Assembly: GCF_038561955.2 (NCBI RefSeq)
Contig: NZ_CP138333.2
Coordinates: forward strand, 806,001 to 870,000
Source of the DNA: Salinicoccus sp. Bachu38
Lineage (GTDB): Bacteria > Bacillota > Bacilli > Staphylococcales > Salinicoccaceae
Direction: 5' to 3'
Length of the DNA: 64,000 nucleotides
This document shows positions 15,687-23,926 of the stretch, piece by piece. The notes under the pieces were generated by a model. It searched no databases and was not told where the DNA came from. It saw only the letters and a list, made by a program, of their open reading frames with translations. The position numbers were made by a program, and so were the translations under genes. Position 1 is the first letter of the stretch, and every line of letters starts with the position of its first letter.

Positions 15687-16373
15687 CTACACCTCATCCG
15701 GGTTAAAGCTGCCGCCTGGATCCTGTTTTGTCGGCATCTGTGGCATGAACGGGAAGAGTTCTTCCCTGGTGACATCATACACGCGCGTGAGTTCCGCCAC
15801 GGGGTCTTCATGTTCATCGACACGGAGATCGACGAGCGGATAGTCTTCCGTGTCATATACTTTGAGTGCTGCAGACTGTTTTCCGCGCTTGTCACCTCCT
15901 GCCCTCTGTCCGGCCTGGAGGACGCGCAGCAGCCGTTCCGAGAGTTCCAGGTCGGAATGGATTTCGTATGTGCGTTTCATGTCCGTCAGCGTCTTTTCAT
16001 TCACCAGCATGTTGCCGGCCACGACAAATCCATCCCCTTCGAAATGGTTATAGTAGCCTTCGCACCGCTCACCTGAAAATGCAGCCGTATTGCCATGCCG
16101 GTCGACGATCGCAAACTGCCTGAGTTCAAGGTCCTGTTCTTCTGCGATGATCTTCTCTTTGGCTTCCTCTGCGGTCATGCCCAGAGAGAGGTACTCCAGG
16201 CCCCGGATGCCGATGTATGGATTGACGAACGACTGGGTCGCGATGGCACCGGTACCTGCTTTGACGAATGGGCAAAGCATGCCCACCGCCGGCAGCTTCG
16301 TCGATACCGCGACACCCAGCTGTCCGGTTTTCCCGCACCGTGCTGTAATGGAAAACGTATTGAGTTCAAGCAT
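15687..16373 (-). CDS. DUF1028 family protein (putative Ntn-hydrolase fold)
   Basis: A 228-residue protein with the DUF1028 hallmarks: TFSITARCGKTGQLGVAVSTKLPAVG at the N terminus, then GAIATQSFVNPYIGIRGLEYL, AIVDRHGNTAAFSGERC and VVAGNMLV. Family members resemble N-terminal nucleophile hydrolases, often near amino-acid or peptide genes; the substrate is unknown. An ATG at 16373 has GAGGAG at about 10 bases. A TTG three codons earlier lies too close to that site. It is first in an operon with the two lipoproteins. Confidence 0.8.
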   Translation of the reverse strand: MLELNTFSITARCGKTGQLGVAVSTKLPAVGMLCPFVKAGTGAIATQSFVNPYIGIRGLEYLSLGMTAEEAKEKIIAEEQDLELRQFAIVDRHGNTAAFSGERCEGYYNHFEGDGFVVAGNMLVNEKTLTDMKRTYEIHSDLELSERLLRVLQAGQRAGGDKRGKQSAALKVYDTEDYPLVDLRVDEHEDPVAELTRVYDVTREELFPFMPQMPTKQDPGGSFNPDEV

Positions 16374-16580
16374 GTAGATCAACTCTCCTCTATATGTAGT
16401 ATGTGGGTTCTATTCCATAAACCTCCTGTATTATATAGATAGCCGGGTTGCATGCATGTTAATCATTGGAAACCAGGTCAGATTTCAAAATGATTCTGAA
16501 ATCGTGGTACACTTGTGATATTGGCAGTACTGCACGACGGCATCGATTCATGCCGAATAGAGGATAAAGGAGATAAAAGA

Positions 16581-17414
16581 ATGCTGACAGAAAAATTTCA
16601 TGTTGCGGTTCCGACCGCTTTTTTTGACGATGAATCCTTGAATATCGAAGGGACGATGGACCATATCCGAAACCTGCATGGACAGGGTGTCAAATCGGTG
16701 CTCGTCTCCGGGACGACCGGAGAGCAGCACAGCACGAACCTCCAAGAGAAGCTTGAAATGGTGAATGCGCTGGAGCAGGAGGAAGTGCTCATCAGCAGTA
16801 TGGAGATCATATTCGGTGTCGCATCAATCAGACAGAAGGAAGCGGAGCAGCTGGCTGAAGCGGTGCGTGAAACAAAAATGGCCGGCATCATGCTCGGCTA
16901 CCCGCCTTATGTCCGGCCGTCACAGGCGGAGGCGCTGGCCTATTCAAAGCGCCTCATCGAGCTGGCCGGCAAACCGGTCATCCTCTACAACAACCCGGGC
17001 AGGACCGGGTTCGACCTGACGGCGGAAAGCATTATTGAACTTGCCAGGCTGGATTCCGTCATCGGCATAAAGGACGCCGGCGACAGGGAGAAGATCGAAC
17101 GGGTCAAAAAGGATCAGCACGGGAAGGATCTTTATTTCTATGCCGGCGGGGAAGGGAACCTTGAGGAGAAGACGACATACGGATATGACCGTCTATCCTC
17201 CATGGCAGGAAATGTCGCCCCGGCAGAAATCAGGGAATGGTTCGAAGGTCTCGTCACCGGACAGGAAGCCGGTGCAAAGGAGAATGGACGTGTGAAGAAA
17301 ATCCTGGAAGAGGTATATGAGGGTAATGCCGTCGTGAACCTGAAAAGATTGCTCAACCAGGCGGGTGCATCGATGGGTGGATGCAGAGCACCGATCGGCA
17401 ATGCAGGAGGCTGA
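16581..17414 (+). CDS. DapA-family dihydrodipicolinate synthase/N-acetylneuraminate lyase-like protein
   Basis: A 277-residue TIM-barrel aldolase-type protein. SGTTGEQ near residue 43, Tyr in ILYNNPGRTG (about 137) and Schiff-base Lys in IGIKDAGD (about 160) are present. It is a distant paralogue of the protein at 9288-10169. The ATG at 16581 follows AAAGGAGATAAAAGA and replaces the longer frame from 16515. Linked to the dehydrogenase gene at 17502 with 87 bases between and no terminator, so the two may act on the same 2-keto acid or aldehyde. True lysine-biosynthesis DapA is possible but less likely here. Confidence 0.8.
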   Translation: MLTEKFHVAVPTAFFDDESLNIEGTMDHIRNLHGQGVKSVLVSGTTGEQHSTNLQEKLEMVNALEQEEVLISSMEIIFGVASIRQKEAEQLAEAVRETKMAGIMLGYPPYVRPSQAEALAYSKRLIELAGKPVILYNNPGRTGFDLTAESIIELARLDSVIGIKDAGDREKIERVKKDQHGKDLYFYAGGEGNLEEKTTYGYDRLSSMAGNVAPAEIREWFEGLVTGQEAGAKENGRVKKILEEVYEGNAVVNLKRLLNQAGASMGGCRAPIGNAGG

Positions 17415-17501
17415 GGCATTCGTCCACCTGTTGAGGTTTTGGAACACAAGGAGCCGGGAAGAGAATGGCGTGGCAAGAACCTATCTATAGGAGGTCATTT
17501 T

Positions 17502-18284
17502 ATGGGTAAACTTGATGGAAAAGTCATTCTCATGACAGGTGCAGCAAGCGGGCTCGGCCAGGCGGCCGCGGTCTATGCAGCAGAGGAAGGCGCGAGACTG
17601 TCGCTCGTCGACCTGAATGCTGAAGCACTTGAAGAGACGCAGAATCTCGTTAAGGAAAAGAATTCAAATGCCGATGTACTGCTGATTACAGCAGATGTTT
17701 CCGATGAAGCGGCAGTGAAGAACTACGTCGACCAGACGGTCGAGGAATTCGGGCGCATCGACGGATTCTTCAACAACGCCGGCATCGAAGGGAAACAGAA
17801 CCTCACGCAGGACTACGGCATCGACGAGTTCAGGAAGGTCATCGACATCAACCTGAACGGCGTGTTCTTCGGCATGAAATATGTGCTTGAAGTCATGAAG
17901 GAACAGGGCTCCGGCACAATCGTCAATACCGCCTCCGTCGGCGGCATCCGCGGCGTCGGCAACCAGTCCGGCTATTCCGCAAGCAAGCACGGCGTCGTCG
18001 GGCTCACACGCAACTCCGCCGTCGAATACGGTGAATACGGCATCAGCGTCAACGCCATCGCGCCAGGCGCCATCATGACCGCCATGGTCGAAGGCTCACT
18101 GCGTCAGATGGGCGGCGAGAACTGGGAAGAGGCAGGTAAGGAGTTCGTCAGCGTCAATCCGATGAAGCGCTTCGGTAAACCCGAAGAAGTCGCTGCTCTC
18201 GTTTCCTTCCTGCTCAGCCAGGAATCCGAGTTCATCAACGGCACGGTCATCCCGATCGACGGTGGCCAGTCGTACAAATATTAG
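17502..18284 (+). CDS. Short-chain dehydrogenase/reductase
   Basis: Classical SDR of 260 residues. The cofactor motif TGAASGLG stands at residues 12-19, NNAG near 90, and the catalytic Ser, Tyr and Lys in NTASVGG and YSASKHG. The Asp at the end of the second strand (LSLVDLN) favours NAD. Start ATG with ATAGGAGG at 7 bases. It is followed by a strong terminator. Similar to glucose/3-oxoacyl-type SDRs; the substrate is not predictable. Confidence 0.88.
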   Translation: MGKLDGKVILMTGAASGLGQAAAVYAAEEGARLSLVDLNAEALEETQNLVKEKNSNADVLLITADVSDEAAVKNYVDQTVEEFGRIDGFFNNAGIEGKQNLTQDYGIDEFRKVIDINLNGVFFGMKYVLEVMKEQGSGTIVNTASVGGIRGVGNQSGYSASKHGVVGLTRNSAVEYGEYGISVNAIAPGAIMTAMVEGSLRQMGGENWEEAGKEFVSVNPMKRFGKPEEVAALVSFLLSQESEFINGTVIPIDGGQSYKY

Positions 18285-18306
18285 ATGCATGAACAGTGGA
18301 TGTTTG

Positions 18307-18338
18307 ATCCCGTCTCCAATTGGAGGCGGGATATTTTT
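18307..18338 (+). terminator. Intrinsic terminator after the SDR gene
   Basis: ATCCCG-CTCC and GGAG-CGGGAT arms around AATT, followed by ATTTTTATTTTT. Confidence 0.85.
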
Positions 18339-18675
18339 ATTTTTTGTGGAGATGTTCAGTGAAAATATTTATTACAAATCTAATACATTTTATGGAAATA
18401 TTGAATATGATTTAAAAATAACGGGTGCATATTAATTTAAAATAAATAACATAAATAGATGGGAAGGTAAAGACACCAAGGACTCTGGAAAAGGAAGAGG
18501 GCGATAATTTGGTTGGTCTTAGACAAGTGTATTAATCTACTATATAAAAAAGAATAATATGTATATTTTAAAAAACTTACATAAAAAATATAAAATTTAT
18601 CTCGAATTAGTACTAAAGTGTAAAAATATGTTATATTATATTTGTGGCATGAGGATGATGTAAATATTCAACACG
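18339..18675. other. AT-rich spacer without a recognisable gene
   Basis: About 340 bases, clearly more AT-rich than the flanks. Only promoter-like TATATTATATT runs near 18630 are seen, pointing toward the decayed gene that follows. Confidence 0.4.
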
Positions 18676-19128
18676 ATGAACAGGTCACCTTGGTTCCTGG
18701 TCGGGGAAGCAAACCATTGGAAAGAGTCATCTGAAGTGCATCACGATGAAATAAAAATCAATTATAGGAAAACAGGTTAGAGTCCAGAGGAGCCGATTGC
18801 GGAAAAAGAAGAAGAGATTGAAGTTCAGAAGAGGCTTCAACAGAAGAAGCGACAAGGGTAGAGAAAAAAGAGGTCAAATCCGAAGATGATGCCGATAAGG
18901 AAACGGATATCACCAAGGAAGAAGTTGCTAATAAACAAGAACGGACAGAAGAAGCGGGTTCGATAGCAGAAGCTTCGAAGATGTGGGTGAAAAAGATGGC
19001 TGATTCAAAGCGAGCATGCTTTGAAGTTTGAGGTGACACTTGATAATGCCGCTTCCGAAACAGTCGAAATGATTGTAATCGGAAACCGGGACATTGAAAC
19101 CGTGGAGACAGGTGAGGACGGCGACTGA
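18676..19128 (+). pseudogene. Decayed secreted/lipoprotein-type gene
   Basis: Three successive frames give protein-like text. MNRSPWFLVGEANHWKESSEVHHDEIKINYRKTG is followed by an in-frame stop and SPEEPIAEKEEEIEVQKR. Then a shifted Glu/Lys-rich frame gives EKKEVKSEDDADKETDITKEE. A third frame ends ALKFEVTLDNAASETVEMIVIGNRDIETVETGEDGD and TGA. The GExxxW...YK and terminal beta-rich pieces resemble small exported proteins with a GESxxW motif. At least one stop and two frameshifts are needed to join them, so I call it a pseudogene. The start given is only the first open ATG. Confidence 0.5.
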
Positions 19129-19189
19129 TACAGAATATAGTACGACAATAAAATAAACCTTGACGGGCGGCCCCTAACAGAGTACAAAG

Positions 19190-19223
19190 AGATACCCTGG
19201 AGAAGATTTCTCCAGGGTATCTT
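19190..19223. terminator. Long hairpin, bidirectional
   Basis: AGATACCCTGGAGAA pairs with TTCTCCAGGGTATCT around a 3-base loop. It lies just beyond the stop of the minus-strand PPK2 gene. Confidence 0.8.
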
Positions 19224-19233
19224 CTGTATGGTC

Positions 19234-20097
19234 CTATTCATTCTCAAGCTTCTCTATATACTCCTCGAGTTTCTTCTTGTCCTCGCCGGTCATTTCCGGG
19301 AATTTCGGATCGAGCTTCTCCATCAGGTCAATCATGGCTTCATTGACGAGCCGGCGTGTATGCCACTCGTCATCGGCGGGGAGGACATACCAAGGGGAAT
19401 ATTCGGTGGATGTTTCGTTCAGCATATCCTCGAACACCTCCTGATATTTATCCCAATATTCCCGTTCCTCGACATCGGAGAAGGAGAATTCGTGCTGCTT
19501 GTCCGGATCCTTCATGCGTTCAACCAGGCGCCTCTTCTGCTCGTCCTTCGACATGTGGAAGAAGAATTTCACAACGTGGATGTTGTTGTCGTGAAGGTAT
19601 TTCTCATAATTCTTGATCTGTTTGTACCGCATGGGCCAGATGGATTCCTCATCGACACCCGCCGGATAGTCCCCATCAAGCAGTACATTGTCATGCACCC
19701 GCGGGGCGATGACCTCCTCATAGTGCGAACGGTTCAATATGCCGATCTCACCGCGGGCGGGGAGCGCCGGCATCATGCGCCACAGGTAGTCGTGCTTCTG
19801 TTCCACTTCGGTCGGTTTGCCGAATGTCGTGACCTTAAGGCCCTGTGCGTTCAAATTCGAGAAGATGTAGCTGATGGACTCGTCCTTCCCAGCGGCATCA
19901 AGTGCCTGCAGCACAACGAGTATCCCATGCTTCTCCTCGGCATTCAGCTTCTGATGCAGGAGCTGGAGCCGGTCGACAAGCGGTGGTATGACTTCGTCCC
20001 TGATCTTTTCATTTTCATCCGTCTTGCCCTCGGTGGTAGGGATTTCTCCAAGATCTATTTTCCTGTTTCCTGTCAGTCTATAATCATCTAAATTCAT
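19234..20097 (-). CDS. ppk2: Polyphosphate kinase 2 family protein (PPK2)
   Basis: A 287-residue PPK2, which transfers phosphate between polyphosphate and nucleotides. The Walker A-like VLQALDAAGKDES (about 58-71) and lid/Walker B region GEIGILNRSHYEEV are present. So are the WPMRYKQIKNYEKYL helix and the C-terminal SPWYVLPADDEWHTRR segment. Length and motif order fit class III, which can phosphorylate AMP and ADP. ATG with AAAGGAG at 8 bases; it is a single-gene unit flanked by a terminator. Confidence 0.92.
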   Translation of the reverse strand: MNLDDYRLTGNRKIDLGEIPTTEGKTDENEKIRDEVIPPLVDRLQLLHQKLNAEEKHGILVVLQALDAAGKDESISYIFSNLNAQGLKVTTFGKPTEVEQKHDYLWRMMPALPARGEIGILNRSHYEEVIAPRVHDNVLLDGDYPAGVDEESIWPMRYKQIKNYEKYLHDNNIHVVKFFFHMSKDEQKRRLVERMKDPDKQHEFSFSDVEEREYWDKYQEVFEDMLNETSTEYSPWYVLPADDEWHTRRLVNEAMIDLMEKLDPKFPEMTGEDKKKLEEYIEKLENE

Positions 20098-20265
20098 CGG
20101 GATTGCTCCTTTGCCATTTTATAAAAGTGTACCCCCGGACTATTGATTTAAACCCGTATACAAGCGGAAAGGGGGGCTTTTATTTCCCAAATAAAACGCT
20201 GTCACTAAATGTTCAATACTTCACATTGAAAGCGGAGTCACAAAGGATAATGATGTGTTATATTA

Positions 20266-20288
20266 AACATGTATTTAAAATGTATGTT
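20266..20288. promoter_or_regulatory. NsrR-type nitric-oxide operator
   Basis: The 23-bp dyad starting AACATGTATTT and ending AAATGTATGTT matches the NsrR consensus AAGATGYATTT-N-AAATRCATCTT at about 19 of 22 defined positions. It overlaps the region just downstream of a TATATT -10 and 19 bases before the scdA start. NsrR is an Fe-S repressor released by NO. Confidence 0.65.
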
Positions 20289-20306
20289 TAAAACAGGAGG
20301 GTTAAT

Positions 20307-20999
20307 ATGACTACAGTAAACCGTGAGATGTGGGTCAGCGAAATCGTCAAGGAAATTCCGAAGAGTGCAGATATATTCAGGAAAAACAGAATCGACTACT
20401 GCTGTGGCGGCAAGATGCCGATATCCCAGGCAGTGGAGGAGCGTGGACTGGACCTCGAGGGCATGCTTGAGGAGATCAACCATATCGAGCAGCATGAAGC
20501 GGCCGGCATTCAGCCGAAGTATCTGGATGAGAAGGGGATCGTGAAGTTCATCCAGAACAGGTACCACCAGGAGCTGATGGACGAGTTTGCGGCCCTGACA
20601 CCGTATGTGACGAAGCTTGCCCGCAAGCATGGGCCGAATGAACCGCATCTGGTGAGAATACAGGAGCTGTATCGGATACTGAAGCATGAAATGGTCGAGC
20701 ATACGGAAGACGAGGATCAAAATGTATTTCCGATGATCATCGAATTCATGGAAAACCCGACACCTGAATTGGCTGAAAAAGTGCGGCCGCATGTGAGTGA
20801 GCTCGAAGGGGAGCATGAAGCTGTGGGAGATATCCTGAAGGAAATCCGTGACATTACAAGCGACTTTACGCCGCACGCCAATGCATGCGGGACGTATAGA
20901 CTTGTGTATGCGCGGCTCGAAAAGCTTGAAAAGGACACATTCGACCACGTACATCTGGAGAACCACGAATTGTTCGAGCGTGTCAGAAAAGCAATCTAA
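20307..20999 (+). CDS. scdA: Iron-sulfur cluster repair di-iron protein (RIC family)
   Basis: ScdA/YtfE family protein of 230 residues that restores Fe-S clusters damaged by NO or peroxide. The N-terminal ScdA_N domain carries IDYCCGGK. The C-terminal hemerythrin-like four-helix bundle holds the iron-ligand His and Glu residues (RYHQELMDEF, LKHEMVEHTEDEDQNVFP, LEGEHEAVG, ENHELFERV). ATG with AGGAGG at about 8 bases. The NsrR-type operator at 20266 suggests induction by nitric oxide. Confidence 0.92.
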   Translation: MTTVNREMWVSEIVKEIPKSADIFRKNRIDYCCGGKMPISQAVEERGLDLEGMLEEINHIEQHEAAGIQPKYLDEKGIVKFIQNRYHQELMDEFAALTPYVTKLARKHGPNEPHLVRIQELYRILKHEMVEHTEDEDQNVFPMIIEFMENPTPELAEKVRPHVSELEGEHEAVGDILKEIRDITSDFTPHANACGTYRLVYARLEKLEKDTFDHVHLENHELFERVRKAI

Positions 21000-21013
21000 G
21001 GGGTATGAAGGAT

Positions 21014-21042
21014 TCCCGGGAGGCCGCTCCCGGGATATTTTT
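21014..21042 (+). terminator. Intrinsic terminator after scdA
   Basis: TCCCGGGAG and CTCCCGGGA arms followed by TATTTTTG. Confidence 0.85.
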
Positions 21043-21044
21043 GT

Positions 21045-21221
21045 TTATTGGCTTTTTTGTGCTCTGGTGGTGCTTGCGAATAATAGGATGAACGCAAGGA
21101 CGACGCAGACGATCCAGTAGCCGACGTCATTTGCAGCAAGGGTGATGGCGAGGAGGCTGAACAGGAAGGATAGTGCAAAACCGATGAGGACTTTTCTGTC
21201 CCCGAATATTTTTTTGTTCAT
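21045..21221 (-). CDS. Small two-helix membrane protein
   Basis: A 58-residue protein with two hydrophobic segments (about 11-29 and 34-50) between a basic N terminus (MNKKIFGDRK) and a basic tail (TTRAQKSQ). ATG at 21221 with AAAGGAC at 8 bases; the longer frame to 21377 has no ribosome site. No recognised family. Confidence 0.6.
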   Translation of the reverse strand: MNKKIFGDRKVLIGFALSFLFSLLAITLAANDVGYWIVCVVLAFILLFASTTRAQKSQ

Positions 21222-21332
21222 GGGATGTCCTTTCTTGGATGATGGTTTTCTTCTATATTTTACCATAACCTTCTGAAATCTGTTTTTTGGATGAATGGGA
21301 AAGGGTATGATGAAACAAAGGGGGTATGGCGG

Positions 21333-21491
21333 ATGCATCGGGGTTATAAGGGGCCGGATGACTACTTGAGGCAACACGCGGACAATGACTATGTGCCTTC
21401 AAGGCTGGAAATCCAGAAGCACCCGGAGAGTTTCATCGAATTTGCTCTCTGGGTGGTGGGCACATTCGTCAGACATCTGTTCATACGCTAA
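21333..21491 (+). CDS. Small hypothetical protein
   Basis: A 52-residue protein, MHRGYKGPDDYLRQHADNDYVPS then a hydrophobic tail FIEFALWVVGTFVRHLFIR that may touch the membrane. AAAGGGGG lies 8 bases before this ATG, so it is preferred to the ATG at 21291. A minus-strand open frame covers the same DNA (21399-21710), and only one of the two is likely to be translated here. I favour this one for its ribosome site. Confidence 0.45.
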   Translation: MHRGYKGPDDYLRQHADNDYVPSRLEIQKHPESFIEFALWVVGTFVRHLFIR

Positions 21492-21710
21492 AAAAAGGAA
21501 GCACAGCCGGACCCGGTTGTGCTTCCTCCCTGTCTTCTTCCGGTCGATATGGCCGTAGATGCTGCCGCTGATTGCCAGTACGACCATTACGGCAAGTAGT
21601 GTGGCAATCGTGCGCATGTTCGAGTACGCCAGGGAGGGAAACTGGTCGAGAACGATGATGACTGAAAAAATGATGACTACGAATGCTGAAAGTATCTTCT
21701 GGATCCTGAT
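21399..21710 (-). CDS. Small membrane protein, non-standard start (C)
   Basis: Frame of 103 codons from an ATC at 21710, encoding two hydrophobic helices: IRIQKILSAFVVIIFSVIIVLDQFPSLAYSN, then MRTIATLLAVMVVLAISGSIYG. An AAAGGGG ribosome site stands 8 bases before the ATC, but no ATG, GTG or TTG is at a usable distance in frame. The first in-frame ATG (21617) lies between the helices. The last third runs through a terminator hairpin (21491-21526), so the real 3' end is uncertain. It resembles the products of 21997-22116 plus 21749-22000. It may be decaying. Confidence 0.35.
   Translation of the reverse strand: MRIQKILSAFVVIIFSVIIVLDQFPSLAYSNMRTIATLLAVMVVLAISGSIYGHIDRKKTGRKHNRVRLCFLFLAYEQMSDECAHHPESKFDETLRVLLDFQP
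21491..21526 (-). terminator. Intrinsic terminator, minus strand
   Basis: GGAAGCACAGCCGG pairs with CCGGTTGTGCTTCC. On the minus strand it is followed by TTTTTT. It would end the small-membrane-protein unit before its reading frame stops, which is odd. Confidence 0.65.
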
Positions 21711-21748
21711 GTTCTCATCCCCTTTGTTGAGTAGTAGGCTATGCTAGT

Positions 21749-22000
21749 TCAGCTGTCTTTGGGAGCTGTGGCCGCCTCATATGTCCCGTAGATTTTCAGA
21801 AATGCCCCAAGGGCTGCAAGCCAGAATGAATCACTGCCGAAGCTGAGGCCGATCGATGATTCACCGCCGATCAGATTCAGGAAGGTGATGAAGCCGAATA
21901 TACACAAATAGAAGGTAAGTGCCTCCGTCCATGAATCTGCCTTCTTTTCCTCCGAGGCTCCATCGTTGAGCTTCGTCATCATATAGATCAGTGCGATCAT
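21749..22000 (-). CDS. Small membrane protein (B)
   Basis: An 83-residue protein with three hydrophobic stretches (MIALIYMMTKL; ALTFYLCIFGFITFLNLIGG; SFWLAALGAFLKIYG) around a charged loop GASEEKKADSW. Its ATG at 22000 overlaps the TGA of the small frame A as ATGA, which suggests translational coupling. A and B together align with the single protein C (21399-21710), so A and B may be halves of one ancestral gene. Function unknown. Confidence 0.55.
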   Translation of the reverse strand: MIALIYMMTKLNDGASEEKKADSWTEALTFYLCIFGFITFLNLIGGESSIGLSFGSDSFWLAALGAFLKIYGTYEAATAPKDS

Positions 22001-22116
22001 GCATTGATCAGCTGGGTCTGCCATGTGGCAAAGGGCAGTTGTGGAAATTGGTCCATGACGAGCGCGAACCCGACAAGACCATAGCGCATGATCTGCAGCG
22101 GCCGAATCGTGCTGAT
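21997..22116 (-). CDS. Very short membrane peptide (A), non-standard start
   Basis: Frame of 39 codons from an ATC at 22116: ISTIRPLQIMRYGLVGFALVMDQFPQLPFATWQTQLINA, then TGA. AAGGAGG lies 8 bases before the ATC; the only ATG (22089) has no ribosome site. The DQFP motif after a hydrophobic helix matches DQFPSLAYSN of protein C. Its stop overlaps the start of gene B. Use of ATC as a start is an inference from ribosome-site spacing; a pseudogene is the alternative. Confidence 0.35.
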   Translation of the reverse strand: MSTIRPLQIMRYGLVGFALVMDQFPQLPFATWQTQLINA

Positions 22117-22251
22117 AGGCGTTGCCTCCTTATTCCTCTTCCATTTTGCGATAGCGTCTCATGTGTATTTTTTCTTGGTCCTATAATACCAAAGATTACA
22201 ATTATTTCGTAATGAGATATTAAAGGAATAAAGTCCGTCCTCAAGCAGACT

Positions 22252-23169
22252 CTAGCGATTGATGGAGCGGGCCATGCGTACATAGGTATGACGGCGCCCC
22301 CGGATTGTGATGGCGTATGTCATGATGTTCTCGGGCACCGCGATGCCGTAGCATCCCGCGTCACCGATATGGTGGATGTCTGCCCCGGCCATTTTGGCAG
22401 CGATAGCGATCTGGCGGATGGTCGATTCATCTGCACCTTCCTGGCTGGTCCCGATGGTGAGCATGGCGAGCGCGCCTTTCGAATGGACATATGAAACATA
22501 TTTCTGTGCGTCTTCGGTGGTGATGCCCGGCACTGTTCCGGGTGACGGCATAAGGATGACGTCTGCGCCGGCATCGACGAAGGCGTCGAGAGCAGATTCG
22601 GAGATGATGCCGCTGCCGGTTTCACTCGTCACACCGGCGCCATGCATCTTGCCAGCGATGATGAGCGCGTCACTGCCGAAGATTTTGCGTGCACGGCTGA
22701 TGGCATTCGTAATTTCGGCGTTCGTCACGCCGGTCTTCGGGTTGCCGGTGAGGCAGATGAAGTCGAAGCCGAGTGCCTTCGCCTGTGCGAGCGCCTCCTC
22801 TGAAGCGATGCGTCCCCGGTCCACGGCATTAAGCGTTTCAATCTGTTCGGCAGCGAGATCGACCGGCTCGAGATTGAGGCCGACCGGTCTGCCGATGAGA
22901 TTCTTTATTTCATGGATGACCTGATCCGGTTCTCGTGGGGTGAAGCCTTGGACTTCAGGGTGGAATACATCGAATACGTTGAAGAGCAGCAGATCGGCGC
23001 CGAATGATGCGGTGAGTTCCGCATTCGTGACATCCGGATAGAGCGGGGGTACGGCCGCCATCGTTTCAGCCAGCATGGTGCGGCCTTCGCTTGCCTTGAT
23101 CGATTGTTTCAGATCCTGTCCCGTCATTTTAATGAAGTCGGAAGCGTTGCAGTCAAGCAGTCTTTTCAT
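22252..23169 (-). CDS. TIM-barrel protein of the DUF7916 type
   Basis: A 305-residue cytosolic protein with alternating strand-helix pattern. It opens with RLLDCNASDFIKMTGQDLKQSIKASEGRTMLAETM, then VTNAELTASFGADLLLFNVFD. The middle has FICLTGNPKTGVTNAEI and GADVILMPSPGTVPGI; HHIGDAGCYGIAVPENIMTYAITIRGRRHTYVRMARS ends it. Homologues are often called haloacid-dehalogenase-like, but no HAD motif (DxDxT) is present. The barrel and phosphate-binding loops suggest a phosphosugar or related substrate. ATG with AAAGGGG at 9 bases. Single-gene unit. Confidence 0.7.
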   Translation of the reverse strand: MKRLLDCNASDFIKMTGQDLKQSIKASEGRTMLAETMAAVPPLYPDVTNAELTASFGADLLLFNVFDVFHPEVQGFTPREPDQVIHEIKNLIGRPVGLNLEPVDLAAEQIETLNAVDRGRIASEEALAQAKALGFDFICLTGNPKTGVTNAEITNAISRARKIFGSDALIIAGKMHGAGVTSETGSGIISESALDAFVDAGADVILMPSPGTVPGITTEDAQKYVSYVHSKGALAMLTIGTSQEGADESTIRQIAIAAKMAGADIHHIGDAGCYGIAVPENIMTYAITIRGRRHTYVRMARSINR

Positions 23170-23238
23170 GTATATCGTCCCCTTTCATATTAATTTTATT
23201 CTATCCATTTATCAGGGATTTTGACAGCTGGATGATTC

Positions 23239-23269
23239 AATTGTCATTCGTGGTTCGATCATGACGATT
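23239..23269 (+). repeat. Dispersed palindromic repeat, copy R5
   Basis: Divergent copy of the 33-bp family: AATTGTCATTCGTGG and ATCATGACGATT arms. Closest to the copy at 50113. It lies between a minus-strand start and a plus-strand start. Confidence 0.5.
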
Positions 23270-23356
23270 GGACCGTCCCCTATAAAACATTGGCAACCGC
23301 TTCCATTTCCGCTATAGTGAAAGTAACAATTTTCTAAAAATGAAGGGGAGAGGACC

Positions 23357-23890
23357 ATGAAATTTGAACAGGAGTTCCTGAATGTCATCCGCACACGGTT
23401 CAAGGAGATAAAACGCCTCGGCGACCGGACGCTGGATCAGTTGTCGGATGCGGATATGCATTGGAGATACAATGAGGCATCGAATACGATTGCGATATTG
23501 GCGAAGCATCTGCGGGGCAACATGTATTCCCGGTGGACGGGTGTATTCACGTCAGACGGGGAGAAGGCGGATCGCGGACGGGATGATGAATTCGAGGATG
23601 ACCTCGATACGAAAGCGGATGTGATCGCCGCCTGGGAGGATGGCTGGCAGGTTTTCTTCAATGCACTGAACAGCTTCACGGTGGAAGATCTGCTGCGCAC
23701 TCAGAAGATCCGGGGTGAAGACCACACGATCCTGGAAGCGCTGGAGCGGCAGCATTCGCACTATGCGACGCATATTGGACAGATGATGTTCATCGGCAAG
23801 CAGATTAAAGGGGAGGACTGGCAGTCGCTGAGCATACCGAAGGGGAAATCCGAGGAATACTTGAAAAGAGAGACGGACGGGGAAGCGTAG
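23357..23890 (+). CDS. DUF1572 protein, DinB-like fold
   Basis: A 177-residue protein of the DinB/YfiT four-helix superfamily. LSDADMHWRYNEASNTIAILAKHLRGNMYSRWTGV holds the first metal-type His, and LERQHSHYATHIGQMMFIGKQIKG holds the second and third. Such proteins often act as bacillithiol or mycothiol S-transferases; activity here is not proven. ATG with GGGGAGAGG at about 6 bases. Confidence 0.8.
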   Translation: MKFEQEFLNVIRTRFKEIKRLGDRTLDQLSDADMHWRYNEASNTIAILAKHLRGNMYSRWTGVFTSDGEKADRGRDDEFEDDLDTKADVIAAWEDGWQVFFNALNSFTVEDLLRTQKIRGEDHTILEALERQHSHYATHIGQMMFIGKQIKGEDWQSLSIPKGKSEEYLKRETDGEA

Positions 23891-23926
23891 CAGGCGCTTC
23901 CTTTATTTTGGAAAGCGGTGGACCAT

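Noticed and set aside
23290-23303. Possible cre site (GGCAACCGCTTCCA)
   Set aside because: Three mismatches to consensus, including outer positions; no better than expected by chance.
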